From contig NZ_OY764209.1 of NCBI RefSeq assembly GCF_963668165.1, positions 1,302,001 through 1,366,000 of the forward strand: a DNA stretch of 64,000 nucleotides, read 5' to 3'. Below, in pieces: positions 45,282-53,378 of the stretch. The position numbers and the translations under genes are program-made. Numbering within the stretch: position 1 is the first letter of the stretch; every line of letters begins with the position of its first letter. Below the pieces are notes generated by a model. That model was not told where the DNA came from, did not search any database, and worked only from the letters and a program-made list of their open reading frames with translations. This stretch comes from Marispirochaeta sp. Lineage in GTDB: Bacteria; Spirochaetota; Spirochaetia; JC444; Marispirochaetaceae.

Positions 45282-46514
45282 ATGAATACGAATGGATTAT
45301 ACGGCGATTTCGGCGGCCGCTATGTGGCGGAGATTCTGCGCAGGCCGGTTATGGAGCTGGAAGCGGCCTTCGAGCGCTGGAAGAATGACTCTGAGTTCAA
45401 GGCGGATTTCAACCGCTACGCCTCCGAGTTTATCGGCCGGCCGACGCCGCTGATGCACGCGGAAAATCTGAGCCGGGAAATCGGCGGAGCTCAAATTTAC
45501 GTCAAAATGGAGGGTCTGGCCCATACCGGGGCCCATAAAATCAACAATGCCCTGGGTCAGGCCCTTCTCGCCCGGCGCATGGGAAAAAGGCGGATTATTG
45601 CCGAAACCGGGGCGGGGCAGCACGGGGTCGCCACCGCAGCGGTCTGCGCCAAGCTTGGGTTTGACTGCACGGTCTACATGGGAAAGGTGGACATTCGCCG
45701 GCAGAGGCCCAACGTTTTCTGGATGGAGCTTTTCGGTGCCAGGGTAGTGCCTGTATCCTCGGGTGCCCAGACCCTGAAAGACGCGGTCAATGAGGCTCTG
45801 CGGGACTGGTCGGAGAACTTCGTCGACACCCATTACCTGATCGGCAGCGCCCTGGGCCCCCATCCCTATCCTGCTATGGTAAAGGAGTACCAGTCGGTAA
45901 TCGGCAAAGAAACGAAGGTGCAAATAGACGAACGCGGCCTTGATGTGGAGGCCCTTGTGGCCTGTGTCGGGGGCGGATCCAACTCAATCGGGTTTTTCGC
46001 TCCTTTTATTACGGCCTTCGCACCGCGGTTGATCGGTGTTGAGGCAGCCGGTCTGGGACTGGATTCCGGGGCCCATGCCGCGCGGATGAGCGGCCCCGGC
46101 GGCAGAGAAGGCATTATACAGGGCTACAAAAGCCTCTTTCTGACAGACGACAACGGGCAGGTTCTTTCTACACATTCCATCTCCGCCGGGCTTGATTATC
46201 CCGGCCTCGGACCCGAACTGGCTCATCTTGGCAAAACCGGGCGTATCGAATTCGGGGCTGCGACTGACGCTGAAGCCCTGGAAGCGGTTAAGGCATTCGC
46301 ACGACATGAAGGGGTGATCTTTGCTCTGGAGTCTGCCCACGCGGGCGCGGAGGCCTTGAAACTGGCGGCTCGGCTGCCGAAGAAAAAAGTGATCGTGGTG
46401 AATATGTCCGGGAGAGGCGATAAAGATCTGTTTATTTCCGCCGGGGCTCTTGCAGGGGCTTCCTGGCGGGAGTTTCTGGCACGGGAAGCCGAGGGAGAGT
46501 CAACAAATGAGTAA
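45282..46514 (+). CDS. trpB: Tryptophan synthase beta chain
   Basis: PLP enzyme that joins indole and serine. 410 residues from the ATG at 45282, with AAAGGGAG upstream; a GTG seven codons earlier sits inside trpCF. Opening YGDFGGRYVAEIL, the lysine in HTGAHKINNALGQ, ETGAGQHGVATA, the PLP phosphate loop CVGGGSNSIG and the C-terminal MSGRGDKD are all present. Its stop overlaps the trpA start by 8 bp, keeping alpha and beta subunits balanced. Confidence 0.97.
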   Translation: MNTNGLYGDFGGRYVAEILRRPVMELEAAFERWKNDSEFKADFNRYASEFIGRPTPLMHAENLSREIGGAQIYVKMEGLAHTGAHKINNALGQALLARRMGKRRIIAETGAGQHGVATAAVCAKLGFDCTVYMGKVDIRRQRPNVFWMELFGARVVPVSSGAQTLKDAVNEALRDWSENFVDTHYLIGSALGPHPYPAMVKEYQSVIGKETKVQIDERGLDVEALVACVGGGSNSIGFFAPFITAFAPRLIGVEAAGLGLDSGAHAARMSGPGGREGIIQGYKSLFLTDDNGQVLSTHSISAGLDYPGLGPELAHLGKTGRIEFGAATDAEALEAVKAFARHEGVIFALESAHAGAEALKLAARLPKKKVIVVNMSGRGDKDLFISAGALAGASWREFLAREAEGESTNE

Positions 46515-47271
46515 CACGAATGCTAAATACCGGGTAATGACCCATATGATCGCGTTTTATCCTGATAAGGAAAAAAGCTTCCAGGTTGCAAAGGCCCTGA
46601 TCGACGGGGGTGCCTCCTGCATTGAACTGCAGTTCCCCTTTTCCGACCCAACTGCTGATGGTCCTGTTATTCAGGCTGCTTGCGGACGGGCCCTGGATTC
46701 AGGGTTTTCCCTGAAAGAGGGTTTTGAGCTTGCGGAAAAGATTGTCTCCTACGGAAGAGTCCCCCTTTTTATTATGACCTACGCCAATCCGGTAATTACC
46801 ATGAGGATCGATCGTTTTATCGCCAGGGCTCTCGAAGCGGGGGTCGCCGGCCTGATTGTTCCGGACCTGGTCCCCGGGGCAGATGAAGGGCTTTACGCGG
46901 CGGGGAAGGCTGCCGGAATGCCGATTGTTCCGGTGGTGGTTCCGACAGTATCCGGAGAACGGTTGGGAGAAATCGCAGCCCTGGGAGAAGACTATCTCTA
47001 TGTAGCTTTACGAAGCGGCATTACCGGAAAAGAGACTGAAATTTCCCGGGAGATAATCAGCTTTCTTGATTCCTGTTCCAGAACAGGAATGCTGAGTTTC
47101 GGTGGTTTCGGTATTCGCAGTGCAGAACAGATTTCAGCGCTGCAACCCCACGTTCATGCACCGGTGGTAGGTTCTGCCCTGGTAGAGGTAATTACTCAAC
47201 ACAACGGTGAGAATGCCGATAGTATCTATACGGCGGTTTGTGATTTTACCCGCCGTTTGTGTGGAGAATGA
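46507..47271 (+). CDS. trpA: Tryptophan synthase alpha chain
   Basis: Cleaves indole-3-glycerol phosphate and passes indole to TrpB. 254 residues from the ATG at 46507 inside the end of trpB, with GGGAGAG upstream. Catalytic residues by position: E40 in CIELQFPFSDPTADG and D51 within it. IMTYANPV, GLIVPDLVPG and YLYVALRSGITG follow. Last trp gene; its TGA overlaps the ATG of the next gene (ATGA), so that gene rides in the same transcript. Confidence 0.96.
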   Translation: MSNTNAKYRVMTHMIAFYPDKEKSFQVAKALIDGGASCIELQFPFSDPTADGPVIQAACGRALDSGFSLKEGFELAEKIVSYGRVPLFIMTYANPVITMRIDRFIARALEAGVAGLIVPDLVPGADEGLYAAGKAAGMPIVPVVVPTVSGERLGEIAALGEDYLYVALRSGITGKETEISREIISFLDSCSRTGMLSFGGFGIRSAEQISALQPHVHAPVVGSALVEVITQHNGENADSIYTAVCDFTRRLCGE

Positions 47272-48047
47272 AAAGGAATAAGTTAAGTTTTGAAGAAATA
47301 GAACGGGCCCGGGACCGCATACTGCAGGAGTATGATCACTACATCGTCCGTTTTATGAAACCCAGGAAACTGAGGAACGATTTTGAAGACCGTTACCTGA
47401 GCGTATTGAAGCTGCGGATGGATATGGCCTCGTTTCTGCATGCCGAGATGACAACAATTCGTGAACTCCAGCGTAAAGAAGAAGAACGTATCAGCAATGA
47501 ACACAACAAGGCTGCAGAGAAAGCCAGCCAGGGAATGCGGAAAAAGCCCGGCAGCTTCGCCGACAAGATAATAAAAGAGAACCGCGAGAAGATAGCAAAG
47601 TATCCTGATAAAGCGGTACATCCTGATGCCTCTTTTGAAATCCGTCGTCTCTTTGGTGCCATGAGCGAGTTTGAACACAAGTACTGGCCGGATATTGAAC
47701 GCTGCATGAGGAAAATCGCCCCATCCATGTTTTCCGGCCCCCGGGTAGTTCTTGAGCGCAGGATATTTGATGTATGGAGTGATACCAAGGACGGGGTCTC
47801 ACCGCGGCTGGCCAGCTATGTGGCCCTTTTTCACCGGTTCCCCCGAAATGTACGGGATATTGAGCGGTATGAGCAGCGTTTTATCGTAGATTCCGGATAT
47901 CTGCTGCATGATATTTATCGTGAAATCGGTGCCATCAAAACAAACGATATTCTGAAGGTGGACGAGCGGAATTTTCTGGAAAAAATGTACGAATATGTGC
48001 ATACTGTTATCGACGATTTTCGCTTAAACGATTTTAAATCGCAGTAG
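47268..48047 (+). CDS. Hypothetical protein at the end of the trp operon
   Basis: 259 residues, soluble, strongly charged and mostly helical, no signal peptide or membrane segment. I do not recognise a family. Lysine/glutamate-rich stretches at about 60-110 (RELQRKEEERISNEHNKAAEK) probably form a coiled coil; the second half is richer in aromatic residues (FEHKYWPDIERCMRK, RRIFDVWSD, FHRFPRNVRDIERYEQRF). It overlaps trpA by 4 bp and precedes trxA by 21 bp. Position does not by itself imply a role in tryptophan synthesis. Confidence 0.75.
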   Translation: MKRNKLSFEEIERARDRILQEYDHYIVRFMKPRKLRNDFEDRYLSVLKLRMDMASFLHAEMTTIRELQRKEEERISNEHNKAAEKASQGMRKKPGSFADKIIKENREKIAKYPDKAVHPDASFEIRRLFGAMSEFEHKYWPDIERCMRKIAPSMFSGPRVVLERRIFDVWSDTKDGVSPRLASYVALFHRFPRNVRDIERYEQRFIVDSGYLLHDIYREIGAIKTNDILKVDERNFLEKMYEYVHTVIDDFRLNDFKSQ

Positions 48048-48068
48048 ATACGTTTTTTCGGAGGAATT

Positions 48069-48392
48069 ATGGGCAACGAGGTTACGATAACCGCAGATAA
48101 CTTTGAATCCGAGGTTCTCAAATCGGATCTTCCCGTCATTGTCGATTTCTGGGCTGAGTGGTGTGTTCCCTGCCGTATGGTGGAGCCGGTACTAAAGGAG
48201 ATTGCTTCCGAGTATGATGGCAAGCTCAAAATAGCCAAGGTAAATGTTGATGAAAACGGACAGCTTGCGACAGAGTACAATATCATCAGTATCCCGACCT
48301 TGATGATTGTCAAAGGCGGAGAAGTTGTTAACCAGCAGGTGGGTGCTGGATCCAAACAGGCTATACTGGATCTGGTTTCCCCCCATCTTTAG
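48069..48392 (+). CDS. trxA: Thioredoxin
   Basis: 107-residue disulfide reductase with the canonical fold: TADNFESEVLKSD, IVDFWAEWCVPCRMVEP, KVNVDENGQLATEY, SIPTLMIVKGGE. The active site is WCVPC instead of the common WCGPC, a change that can shift redox potential. Preceded by GGAGG. Its TAG stop overlaps the convergent lipoprotein gene stop by 4 bp. Confidence 0.96.
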   Translation: MGNEVTITADNFESEVLKSDLPVIVDFWAEWCVPCRMVEPVLKEIASEYDGKLKIAKVNVDENGQLATEYNIISIPTLMIVKGGEVVNQQVGAGSKQAILDLVSPHL

Positions 48393-49426
48393 GGTACATA
48401 AAGCTCATCACTGTTTACCGCGCCAAAACTGTAACCCCCGGTGGGTACGGTGTGCCAGTCCCCTTTGCTTCCGGTGTCGATAGAATCTACGCTGCGGCAG
48501 AGGGAACGGGTGGCGGTAGAGTAATCCGGGTTAACGGCGTCTTCGGGACAAAGCGGCAGGGATTCTCCTGTCCAGGCACTCAGATCCGCCAGTGTATCAG
48601 CCCTTTCCATTACCTTTGCCGATCCGAAACCCCTGTAGCGCTCATCAGAGGCGGAGGTGCGGTTAGAGTACAGGACTGCGTCCATTATTGCCCCAAAGGG
48701 ATCCCTATAGAGGGCAATGACACCGTTATTTCCTGATAACCCGCTTCCCTGGTCTACCCAGAAATCCCGGGCTTCGGGATGCGCATCGAGCCCGCCGGAT
48801 AAATTGACCGCTGCTGTCTCGTTCAGCTCTTCAGGGATCCCCTGCGGTTTAAAGTGGACCAGTAGAAACTCTCCGCTCAGGACTTCGCAATCAGGAAACA
48901 CCATTCTCTGTTCCCAGTTTTCCGATGTCCCTTCATAGAGACAGGCTCCGGCAAGGTTTCCGTCTTCAAGAACCAGGAGTTCCACGACATCCGGATGGGT
49001 GCTGCTGCCCCGGGTAGTGAACTCGTTAATCAGCATTCCCGGGACCCGGGGATTATAACCGTAGCAGCGGACAAGAAGCTGCTGGGAGTTTCCCGCCCTG
49101 TCTTTTACCAGCACATCAAGGACATATTCGGCGCCGGGAAGCTGTGGTTCATCCGTTTGTATGATAACGCGGCCGGAGTTTACTTCGATACGCGGGTCTC
49201 CCAGGGGAGGTACAACGCCTTCCAGGCGAATTTCCCATATATCCTCGTTGAATCCCAGGGTAAAAGAATACTCATCACGGGCTGCGGCTGCGGTGAGTAT
49301 CGGAGGAGCAAGGTCTGCTCCGGTAAGTCCGAAGACTTCCCCTGTCTCATTCAGATCGATAAAGGGCGTACAGCAGGCCCAGGAGAGAAAGATAAGTCCC
49401 CCCAACAGAAGATGTCGCTTGTGCAT
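48389..49426 (-). CDS. Lipoprotein with Ig-like and lamin-tail-like regions
   Basis: 345 residues. Signal peptide with lipobox-like LSWACC (Cys about 18). Residues about 40-125 resemble an Ig/cadherin-like fold (YVLDVLVKDRAGNSQQL). From about 130 a lamin-tail (LTD)-like region appears: GMLINEFTTRGSSTHPDVVELLVLEDGNL, FLLVHFKPQG, GVIALYRDPFGAIMDAVLYSN. LTD domains occur in bacterial surface proteins and often sit beside nucleases or phosphatases, but no catalytic domain is visible here. It ends GDWHTVPTGGYSFGAVN, usual for these proteins. Confidence 0.72.
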   Translation of the reverse strand: MHKRHLLLGGLIFLSWACCTPFIDLNETGEVFGLTGADLAPPILTAAAARDEYSFTLGFNEDIWEIRLEGVVPPLGDPRIEVNSGRVIIQTDEPQLPGAEYVLDVLVKDRAGNSQQLLVRCYGYNPRVPGMLINEFTTRGSSTHPDVVELLVLEDGNLAGACLYEGTSENWEQRMVFPDCEVLSGEFLLVHFKPQGIPEELNETAAVNLSGGLDAHPEARDFWVDQGSGLSGNNGVIALYRDPFGAIMDAVLYSNRTSASDERYRGFGSAKVMERADTLADLSAWTGESLPLCPEDAVNPDYSTATRSLCRSVDSIDTGSKGDWHTVPTGGYSFGAVNSDELYVP

Positions 49427-49457
49427 TGAAACCTCCTTCGCTTTTCTGTACTGTAAT

Positions 49458-49471
49458 ACTGTGTAAACAGT
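49458..49471. promoter_or_regulatory. Inverted repeat before the cyclic-nucleotide-binding regulator gene
   Basis: ACTGT-GTAA-ACAGT, a perfect 5-bp inverted repeat with 4-bp spacer, between the divergent lipoprotein and regulator genes, preceded by another TACTGTAA (49449-49456). Spacing resembles Crp/Fnr-type operators, so autoregulation is possible. Confidence 0.4.
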
Positions 49472-49517
49472 GGAATTGCTTCACAGAATGCCGAGAATTT
49501 ATGTACGGGAGAACTCT

Positions 49518-50144
49518 ATGGAAGACAATAAACTCTTTGACAAATACGGGCTGACCGTTGATTCCGGAAAACTGCTTTTTCAAGAGGGGGACGCCGGAGA
49601 TAAAATGTATATTATTCAGGAAGGCAATATCCGGATAAGTAAACAGATCGGCGGCAAGGAGCATATTCTTGCTGTTCTTGGCAAGGGTGACTTTTTCGGG
49701 GAGATGGCCATTGTAAACCAGGTCAAGCGCAGCGCTACGGCAACCGCCATCGGTACGGTGCGTCTCCTGGCTTTTAACCGGGAAGGTTTTCTGGGGATGA
49801 TCGAAAAGAACGCCCGCATCGCGCTGAACGTCATCGACAAACTCTGCCGCAGGCTGCAGCACACCAACAACCAGATACTGCACCTCGTCAAGCATAATAC
49901 CAAGGGACTTATTGCTCTGAACCTTTATTACGCCTTTGCGGAGAACGGCTTTGAGCAGGCGAGGCTGGAGTATCATAAACTTTCCCGGGAGATCTCCCTG
50001 AATCTGGAACTGCCTCAGGATGCGGTCCTCGACTTTATCGAGAACCTCGCATCGATAAAAATTGTAAAAACCGAGAACAACCTGATGTATCTGCTGGACC
50101 GGGAGAAGCTCCACTCCCTGGCGGAAAGCGCCTCCGGCAGCTGA
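49518..50144 (+). CDS. Cyclic-nucleotide-binding-domain regulator (Crp/Fnr-like)
   Basis: 208 residues from the ATG at 49518 (GGGAG upstream). The N-terminal cyclic-nucleotide-binding fold has LLFQEGDAGDKMYIIQEGNIRIS, GDFFGEMAIVNQVKRSATATA and the phosphate-binding FFGEMA...R segment. The C-terminal 80 residues are helical (LEYHKLSREISLNLELPQDAVLDFIENLASIKIV) and could be a divergent winged helix, but a Crp helix-turn-helix signature is not obvious. It precedes glmS by 73 bp. Could respond to cAMP or a related nucleotide. Confidence 0.8.
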   Translation: MEDNKLFDKYGLTVDSGKLLFQEGDAGDKMYIIQEGNIRISKQIGGKEHILAVLGKGDFFGEMAIVNQVKRSATATAIGTVRLLAFNREGFLGMIEKNARIALNVIDKLCRRLQHTNNQILHLVKHNTKGLIALNLYYAFAENGFEQARLEYHKLSREISLNLELPQDAVLDFIENLASIKIVKTENNLMYLLDREKLHSLAESASGS

Positions 50145-50151
50145 CCTTCGT

Positions 50152-50163
50152 GGTATATATACC
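50152..50163. other. Palindrome GGTATATATACC upstream of glmS
   Basis: Perfect 12-bp palindrome in the 73-bp gap between the regulator gene and glmS. AT-rich and within promoter distance of glmS; it may be an operator or simple coincidence. A Shine-Dalgarno (AAGGAAG) precedes the glmS ATG; no glmS ribozyme-like structure is seen. Confidence 0.35.
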
Positions 50164-50217
50164 GCTTACGTGATATAGTTTGGAGATAGCATAGACATAA
50201 TATTAAGGAAGAAACAA

Positions 50218-52041
50218 ATGTGTGGAATAGTAGGTTATACAGGACACCGGGTCTCCTCGGATGTTCTGCTCCAGGGGCTGCGCCGTCTGGAATACAGGGG
50301 ATACGACTCTGCTGGAATCGCCATTGGAAATAATGGTACTTTATCGGTCATAAAGCGGCCTGGCAAAATAAAAGACCTTTCCGAGGCAGTGCCGGATACC
50401 ATGGAAGGAAATTACGGTATCGGACACACCCGTTGGGCCACCCACGGGGTCGTCAATGAGATAAATGCCCATCCTCACACCGATGCGTCGGGAAAGATTG
50501 CCATATGCCATAACGGAATAATCGAGAACTATATGGCTCTCAAGGAGATGCTGATAACCGAAGGCTACAGTTTTGTATCCGAGACTGACTCCGAGGTCAT
50601 TGCCCATCTGATTGCCTATAACTACCAGGGCAATCTTGCCACGGCGGTGCAGACCTCCCTGCCTCTTTTAAAAGGGACCTACGGTATTGTCTGTATCCAC
50701 GCTGATGAACCCGGCCGGATCATCGGTGCCAGAAACGGTTCTCCCCTGGTCCTCGGTGTTGGAGAAGACGAGATGTTTCTGGCATCAGACACGACGGCGG
50801 TGCTTGCCTATACCAAGCAGGCGGTCTATCTGGAAGACGGCGAGATGGTGCTGATCGATCCCGAGAGCTTTAAGATCGTTGACTCCGCCAACCGGCAGAT
50901 TCAGAAAAGGATAGACACTATCTCCTGGGAACTGGATCAGATAGAAAAAGACGGTTTCCAGTACTACATGGAAAAAGAGATCCGGGAACAGCCGGAATCG
51001 ATCCTGCGTGCCTTTCAGGGGCGTCTGAACCGGGAAGCCGGGACAGCCCATCTGGGCGGTTTGAACATGGGTCCCCAGGAACTGATAAATCTGGAACGGG
51101 CAACCATCCTCGCTGCCGGGACTTCCTACTATGCCGGCCTCGTCGGAGCCTATCTGCTGGAAAGTGTGGCCCGCTTACCGGCGACAACGGAACTATCTTC
51201 AGAGATTCGGTACCGGAATCCGGTAGTGGAGAAGAATGCTCTCCATTTTGCTGTCTCCCAGTCAGGAGAGACCATAGACACCCTTTTTGCTCTGCGGGAG
51301 CTGCAGCGCAAAGGTGCCAAGGTATTGGGAATCTGTAATGTGGTCGGATCGACCATTGCCCGGGAATCGAACGGCGGCACATACATCCACTCGGGCCCGG
51401 AGATTGCCGTAGCTTCTACCAAGGCTTTTACCAGCCAGATAACGGTGTTCTATCTTTTTACGCTGCTCATGGCCCGCATGCGGCATATGTCCTGGGACCA
51501 GGGGCTTGAGTTTATTAACGCATTGGAGTCGGTGCCGGACAAGGTGGCCAGGGTCCTTGAAGGGGCGGATCATATTCGCTCTCTGGCGGACAAATATGCG
51601 GGGGCAAAGAATTTTCTCTTTTTGGGACGGGGAATTAACTATCCCGTTGCTCTGGAAGGGGCCCTGAAGCTGAAGGAGATCTCCTATATTCATGCTGAAG
51701 GCTTCAGCTCTGCGGAGATCAAGCACGGACCTATTGCTCTGATCAATGAAGAGACCCCTTCCGTATTTATTGTGCCCGATGATCACCTGCGTGACAAGGT
51801 AGTATCGAACATGAAAGAGGTAAAGGCCCGTAACGGAAAGGTGATTGCTCTGGCTGTAGAAGGAGACGCCGAGGTTGCGGCAATTGCCGACGATACCATC
51901 TTTGTTCCCAGAATTCACGAACTTTTTACCCCGTACGTAATGGTTGTTCCTTTGCAGATGCTGGCTTACTACATGGCCCTGAAACTGGGGAGAAACGTTG
52001 ATCAGCCGCGGAACCTGGCCAAAAGTGTTACGGTGGAATAG
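50218..52041 (+). CDS. glmS: Glutamine-fructose-6-phosphate aminotransferase
   Basis: Makes glucosamine-6-phosphate for peptidoglycan. 607 residues. The N-terminal glutaminase starts MCGIVGYTGHR, with Cys2 as nucleophile, and has HTRWATHGVVNEINAHPH. Two SIS domains follow from about 285: ILAAGTSYYAGLVG, SQSGETIDTLFALR and LKLKEISYIHAEGF. The end DQPRNLAKSVTVE is the universal GlmS C-terminus. Complete and intact. Confidence 0.97.
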   Translation: MCGIVGYTGHRVSSDVLLQGLRRLEYRGYDSAGIAIGNNGTLSVIKRPGKIKDLSEAVPDTMEGNYGIGHTRWATHGVVNEINAHPHTDASGKIAICHNGIIENYMALKEMLITEGYSFVSETDSEVIAHLIAYNYQGNLATAVQTSLPLLKGTYGIVCIHADEPGRIIGARNGSPLVLGVGEDEMFLASDTTAVLAYTKQAVYLEDGEMVLIDPESFKIVDSANRQIQKRIDTISWELDQIEKDGFQYYMEKEIREQPESILRAFQGRLNREAGTAHLGGLNMGPQELINLERATILAAGTSYYAGLVGAYLLESVARLPATTELSSEIRYRNPVVEKNALHFAVSQSGETIDTLFALRELQRKGAKVLGICNVVGSTIARESNGGTYIHSGPEIAVASTKAFTSQITVFYLFTLLMARMRHMSWDQGLEFINALESVPDKVARVLEGADHIRSLADKYAGAKNFLFLGRGINYPVALEGALKLKEISYIHAEGFSSAEIKHGPIALINEETPSVFIVPDDHLRDKVVSNMKEVKARNGKVIALAVEGDAEVAAIADDTIFVPRIHELFTPYVMVVPLQMLAYYMALKLGRNVDQPRNLAKSVTVE

Positions 52042-52050
52042 GTTCGAGTC

Positions 52051-52060
52051 CTCCGTGCCT
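52051..52060. repeat. CTCCGTGCCT repeat, left of the GxxExxY remnant
   Basis: Exact 10-bp match to 52379-52388, at the point where GxxExxY homology begins, 10 bp after the glmS stop. Probably the recombination or insertion boundary of the truncated gene. Confidence 0.6.
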
Positions 52061-52369
52061 TTGGAAAGCGTTTACGAAAAAATTCTTTCTTATGAACTTA
52101 AAGATGCCGGATTGAAGATTGAGATACAGAAACCTATCTCCATGAAATCTAAGAATCTCTTTTTAGATGAAGCCTTTCGGGCAGATATCATTGTAGAAGA
52201 TAAGCTCATCCTGGAGTTAAAATCCGTTAGCGAGATAAGCCCAGTTTATTATAAGCAGTTATTAACCTATCTTCGATTAAGCAACAGAAAACTGGGCCTG
52301 CTGATCAATTTCAATACGGAACTGTTAAAAAACGGTATTAAAAGGGTCATAAATGGCACTGTTGAATAG
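52055..52369 (+). pseudogene. 5'-truncated GxxExxY family gene
   Basis: The frame gives PLESVYEKILSYELKDAG, then KSKNLFLDEAFRADIIVEDKLILELKS, LLTYLRLSNRKLGLLINF and LLKNGIKRVI, which is the GxxExxY family from its GLLESxYE motif to the end. The first about 25 residues (the ITGKIIGAAIEVHRxLGPG part) are missing and sequence left of 52055 is glmS. Only a GTG at 52055 could start it. A direct repeat CTCCGTGCCT brackets it (52051-52060 and 52379-52388). Family function is unknown. Confidence 0.7.
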
Positions 52370-52898
52370 CTTTGTGAACTCCGTGCCTCCGTGTGAAATT
52401 CTTAAGTCAGTTTTATCTTTGCGGCTGAGCCGTGTTCTTCTCGGCTGCCTGCTATTAGTTGCTGTTCCTGGAAGCCTTGTTTCACAGGAGACTTCCGATA
52501 CCATGGTGCTCCTGAAAGGTCCCTACCAGGAGCAGGGGCTTCCTTTTCTTCCCCGGGATATATCTACAAATTTTCGGGGAGAGTATTTGTATAAGGCTAC
52601 AACCGTCTCTTTTTTCTTTCTCCAGCGGCCCCTCGCAGATGAGGCGGACTGGCAGAATGGAGGCTGTACTTTTGAAACCCGTGTGTTACGCGATCCTCAG
52701 CTTGGAATGGTGTACTACCTGCCGTTCAGGGACGGGGAGAGCATTGCCGCCATTGTTCCTGAAAAGACCGGACTGGATATCTGCGCTCTCCTGGACTCCT
52801 TTCGACGGCGATTTTCCTATTTTCTGAATACATCCCGGCAGTGGATATTGCCCCCGTTTCCGGGAGTTGTGGAGATCAGCAGCTCTCAATCCCCATGA
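52353..52898 (+). CDS. Hypothetical secreted protein
   Basis: 181 residues from the ATG, but that start lies inside the GxxExxY remnant and the first 22 residues run through the repeat. A TTG at 52419 would open directly into a signal peptide (LSRVLLGCLLLVAVPGSLVSQ) and is the more likely start. The mature part has no recognised domain: YLYKATTVSFFFLQRPLADEADW, VYYLPFRDGESIAAIVPEKTG, FSYFLNTSRQW. Probably periplasmic. Its 3' end overlaps the convergent rpiB gene by 23 bp. The original 5' end may have been lost with the deletion upstream. Confidence 0.55.
   Translation: MALLNSFVNSVPPCEILKSVLSLRLSRVLLGCLLLVAVPGSLVSQETSDTMVLLKGPYQEQGLPFLPRDISTNFRGEYLYKATTVSFFFLQRPLADEADWQNGGCTFETRVLRDPQLGMVYYLPFRDGESIAAIVPEKTGLDICALLDSFRRRFSYFLNTSRQWILPPFPGVVEISSSQSP
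52379..52393. repeat. CTCCGTGCCTCCGTG repeat, right of the GxxExxY remnant
   Basis: Contains the 10-bp copy paired with 52051-52060 and, on the minus strand, CACGGAGGCACGGAG, which matches 12 of 15 bases of the segment at 40108-40122. Supports an interspersed repeat family associated with GxxExxY genes. Confidence 0.6.
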
Positions 52899-53322
52899 TT
52901 TTATCCACCCTGCGGGCGTGGCGGTCTCCGGCAAAATTGCTATCGATAAAGGTGTCAAGCATCTTCTCTGCCGGATCCGGGTAATCTATGCGGCCGCCAA
53001 AAGCAATGAAGTTGGCGTTGTTGTGCTCCTTGGCCATCCGGGCGGCGTAGATGTTCTGGGGCAGGGCGCAGCGGATGCCCTTGACCTTGTTAGCAGACAT
53101 GGAAATCCCTATACCGGTTCCGCAGCAGACAATACCGAAATCATAGTTGCCGTCTGCCAGAAAACGCTCGCAGGCTTCTCTGGCGATGTCGGGATAGTCT
53201 ACCGAATCCTCAGAATCAACGCCGAGGTTGTCCACAGAAAATCCCCTGTCCTCAAGATGCCTGGTAAGCTTGCGTTTAATGTCGATTGCGCCGTGATCGT
53301 TGGCGATAATTACTCTCTTCAT
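52876..53322 (-). CDS. rpiB: Ribose-5-phosphate isomerase B
   Basis: Interconverts ribose-5-phosphate and ribulose-5-phosphate in the pentose phosphate pathway. 148 residues: VIIANDHGAIDIK, NLGVDSEDSVDYPDIA, FGIVCCGTGIGISMSANKVKGIRCAL with the catalytic Cys about 66, and ARMAKEHNNANFIAFGGR. All RpiB landmarks are present. Monocistronic on the minus strand, convergent with the hypothetical gene to its left. Confidence 0.95.
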   Translation of the reverse strand: MKRVIIANDHGAIDIKRKLTRHLEDRGFSVDNLGVDSEDSVDYPDIAREACERFLADGNYDFGIVCCGTGIGISMSANKVKGIRCALPQNIYAARMAKEHNNANFIAFGGRIDYPDPAEKMLDTFIDSNFAGDRHARRVDKIMGIESC

Positions 53323-53378
53323 AAGGTCGGATTGTAGTAAAAAAACAGCCCAGAGCCAAGACTAAGAATAGCCTCCGA

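Noticed and set aside
50145..50217. glmS ribozyme
   Set aside because: The leader is only 73 bp and shows no ribozyme-like core; the one palindrome is a simple AT repeat.
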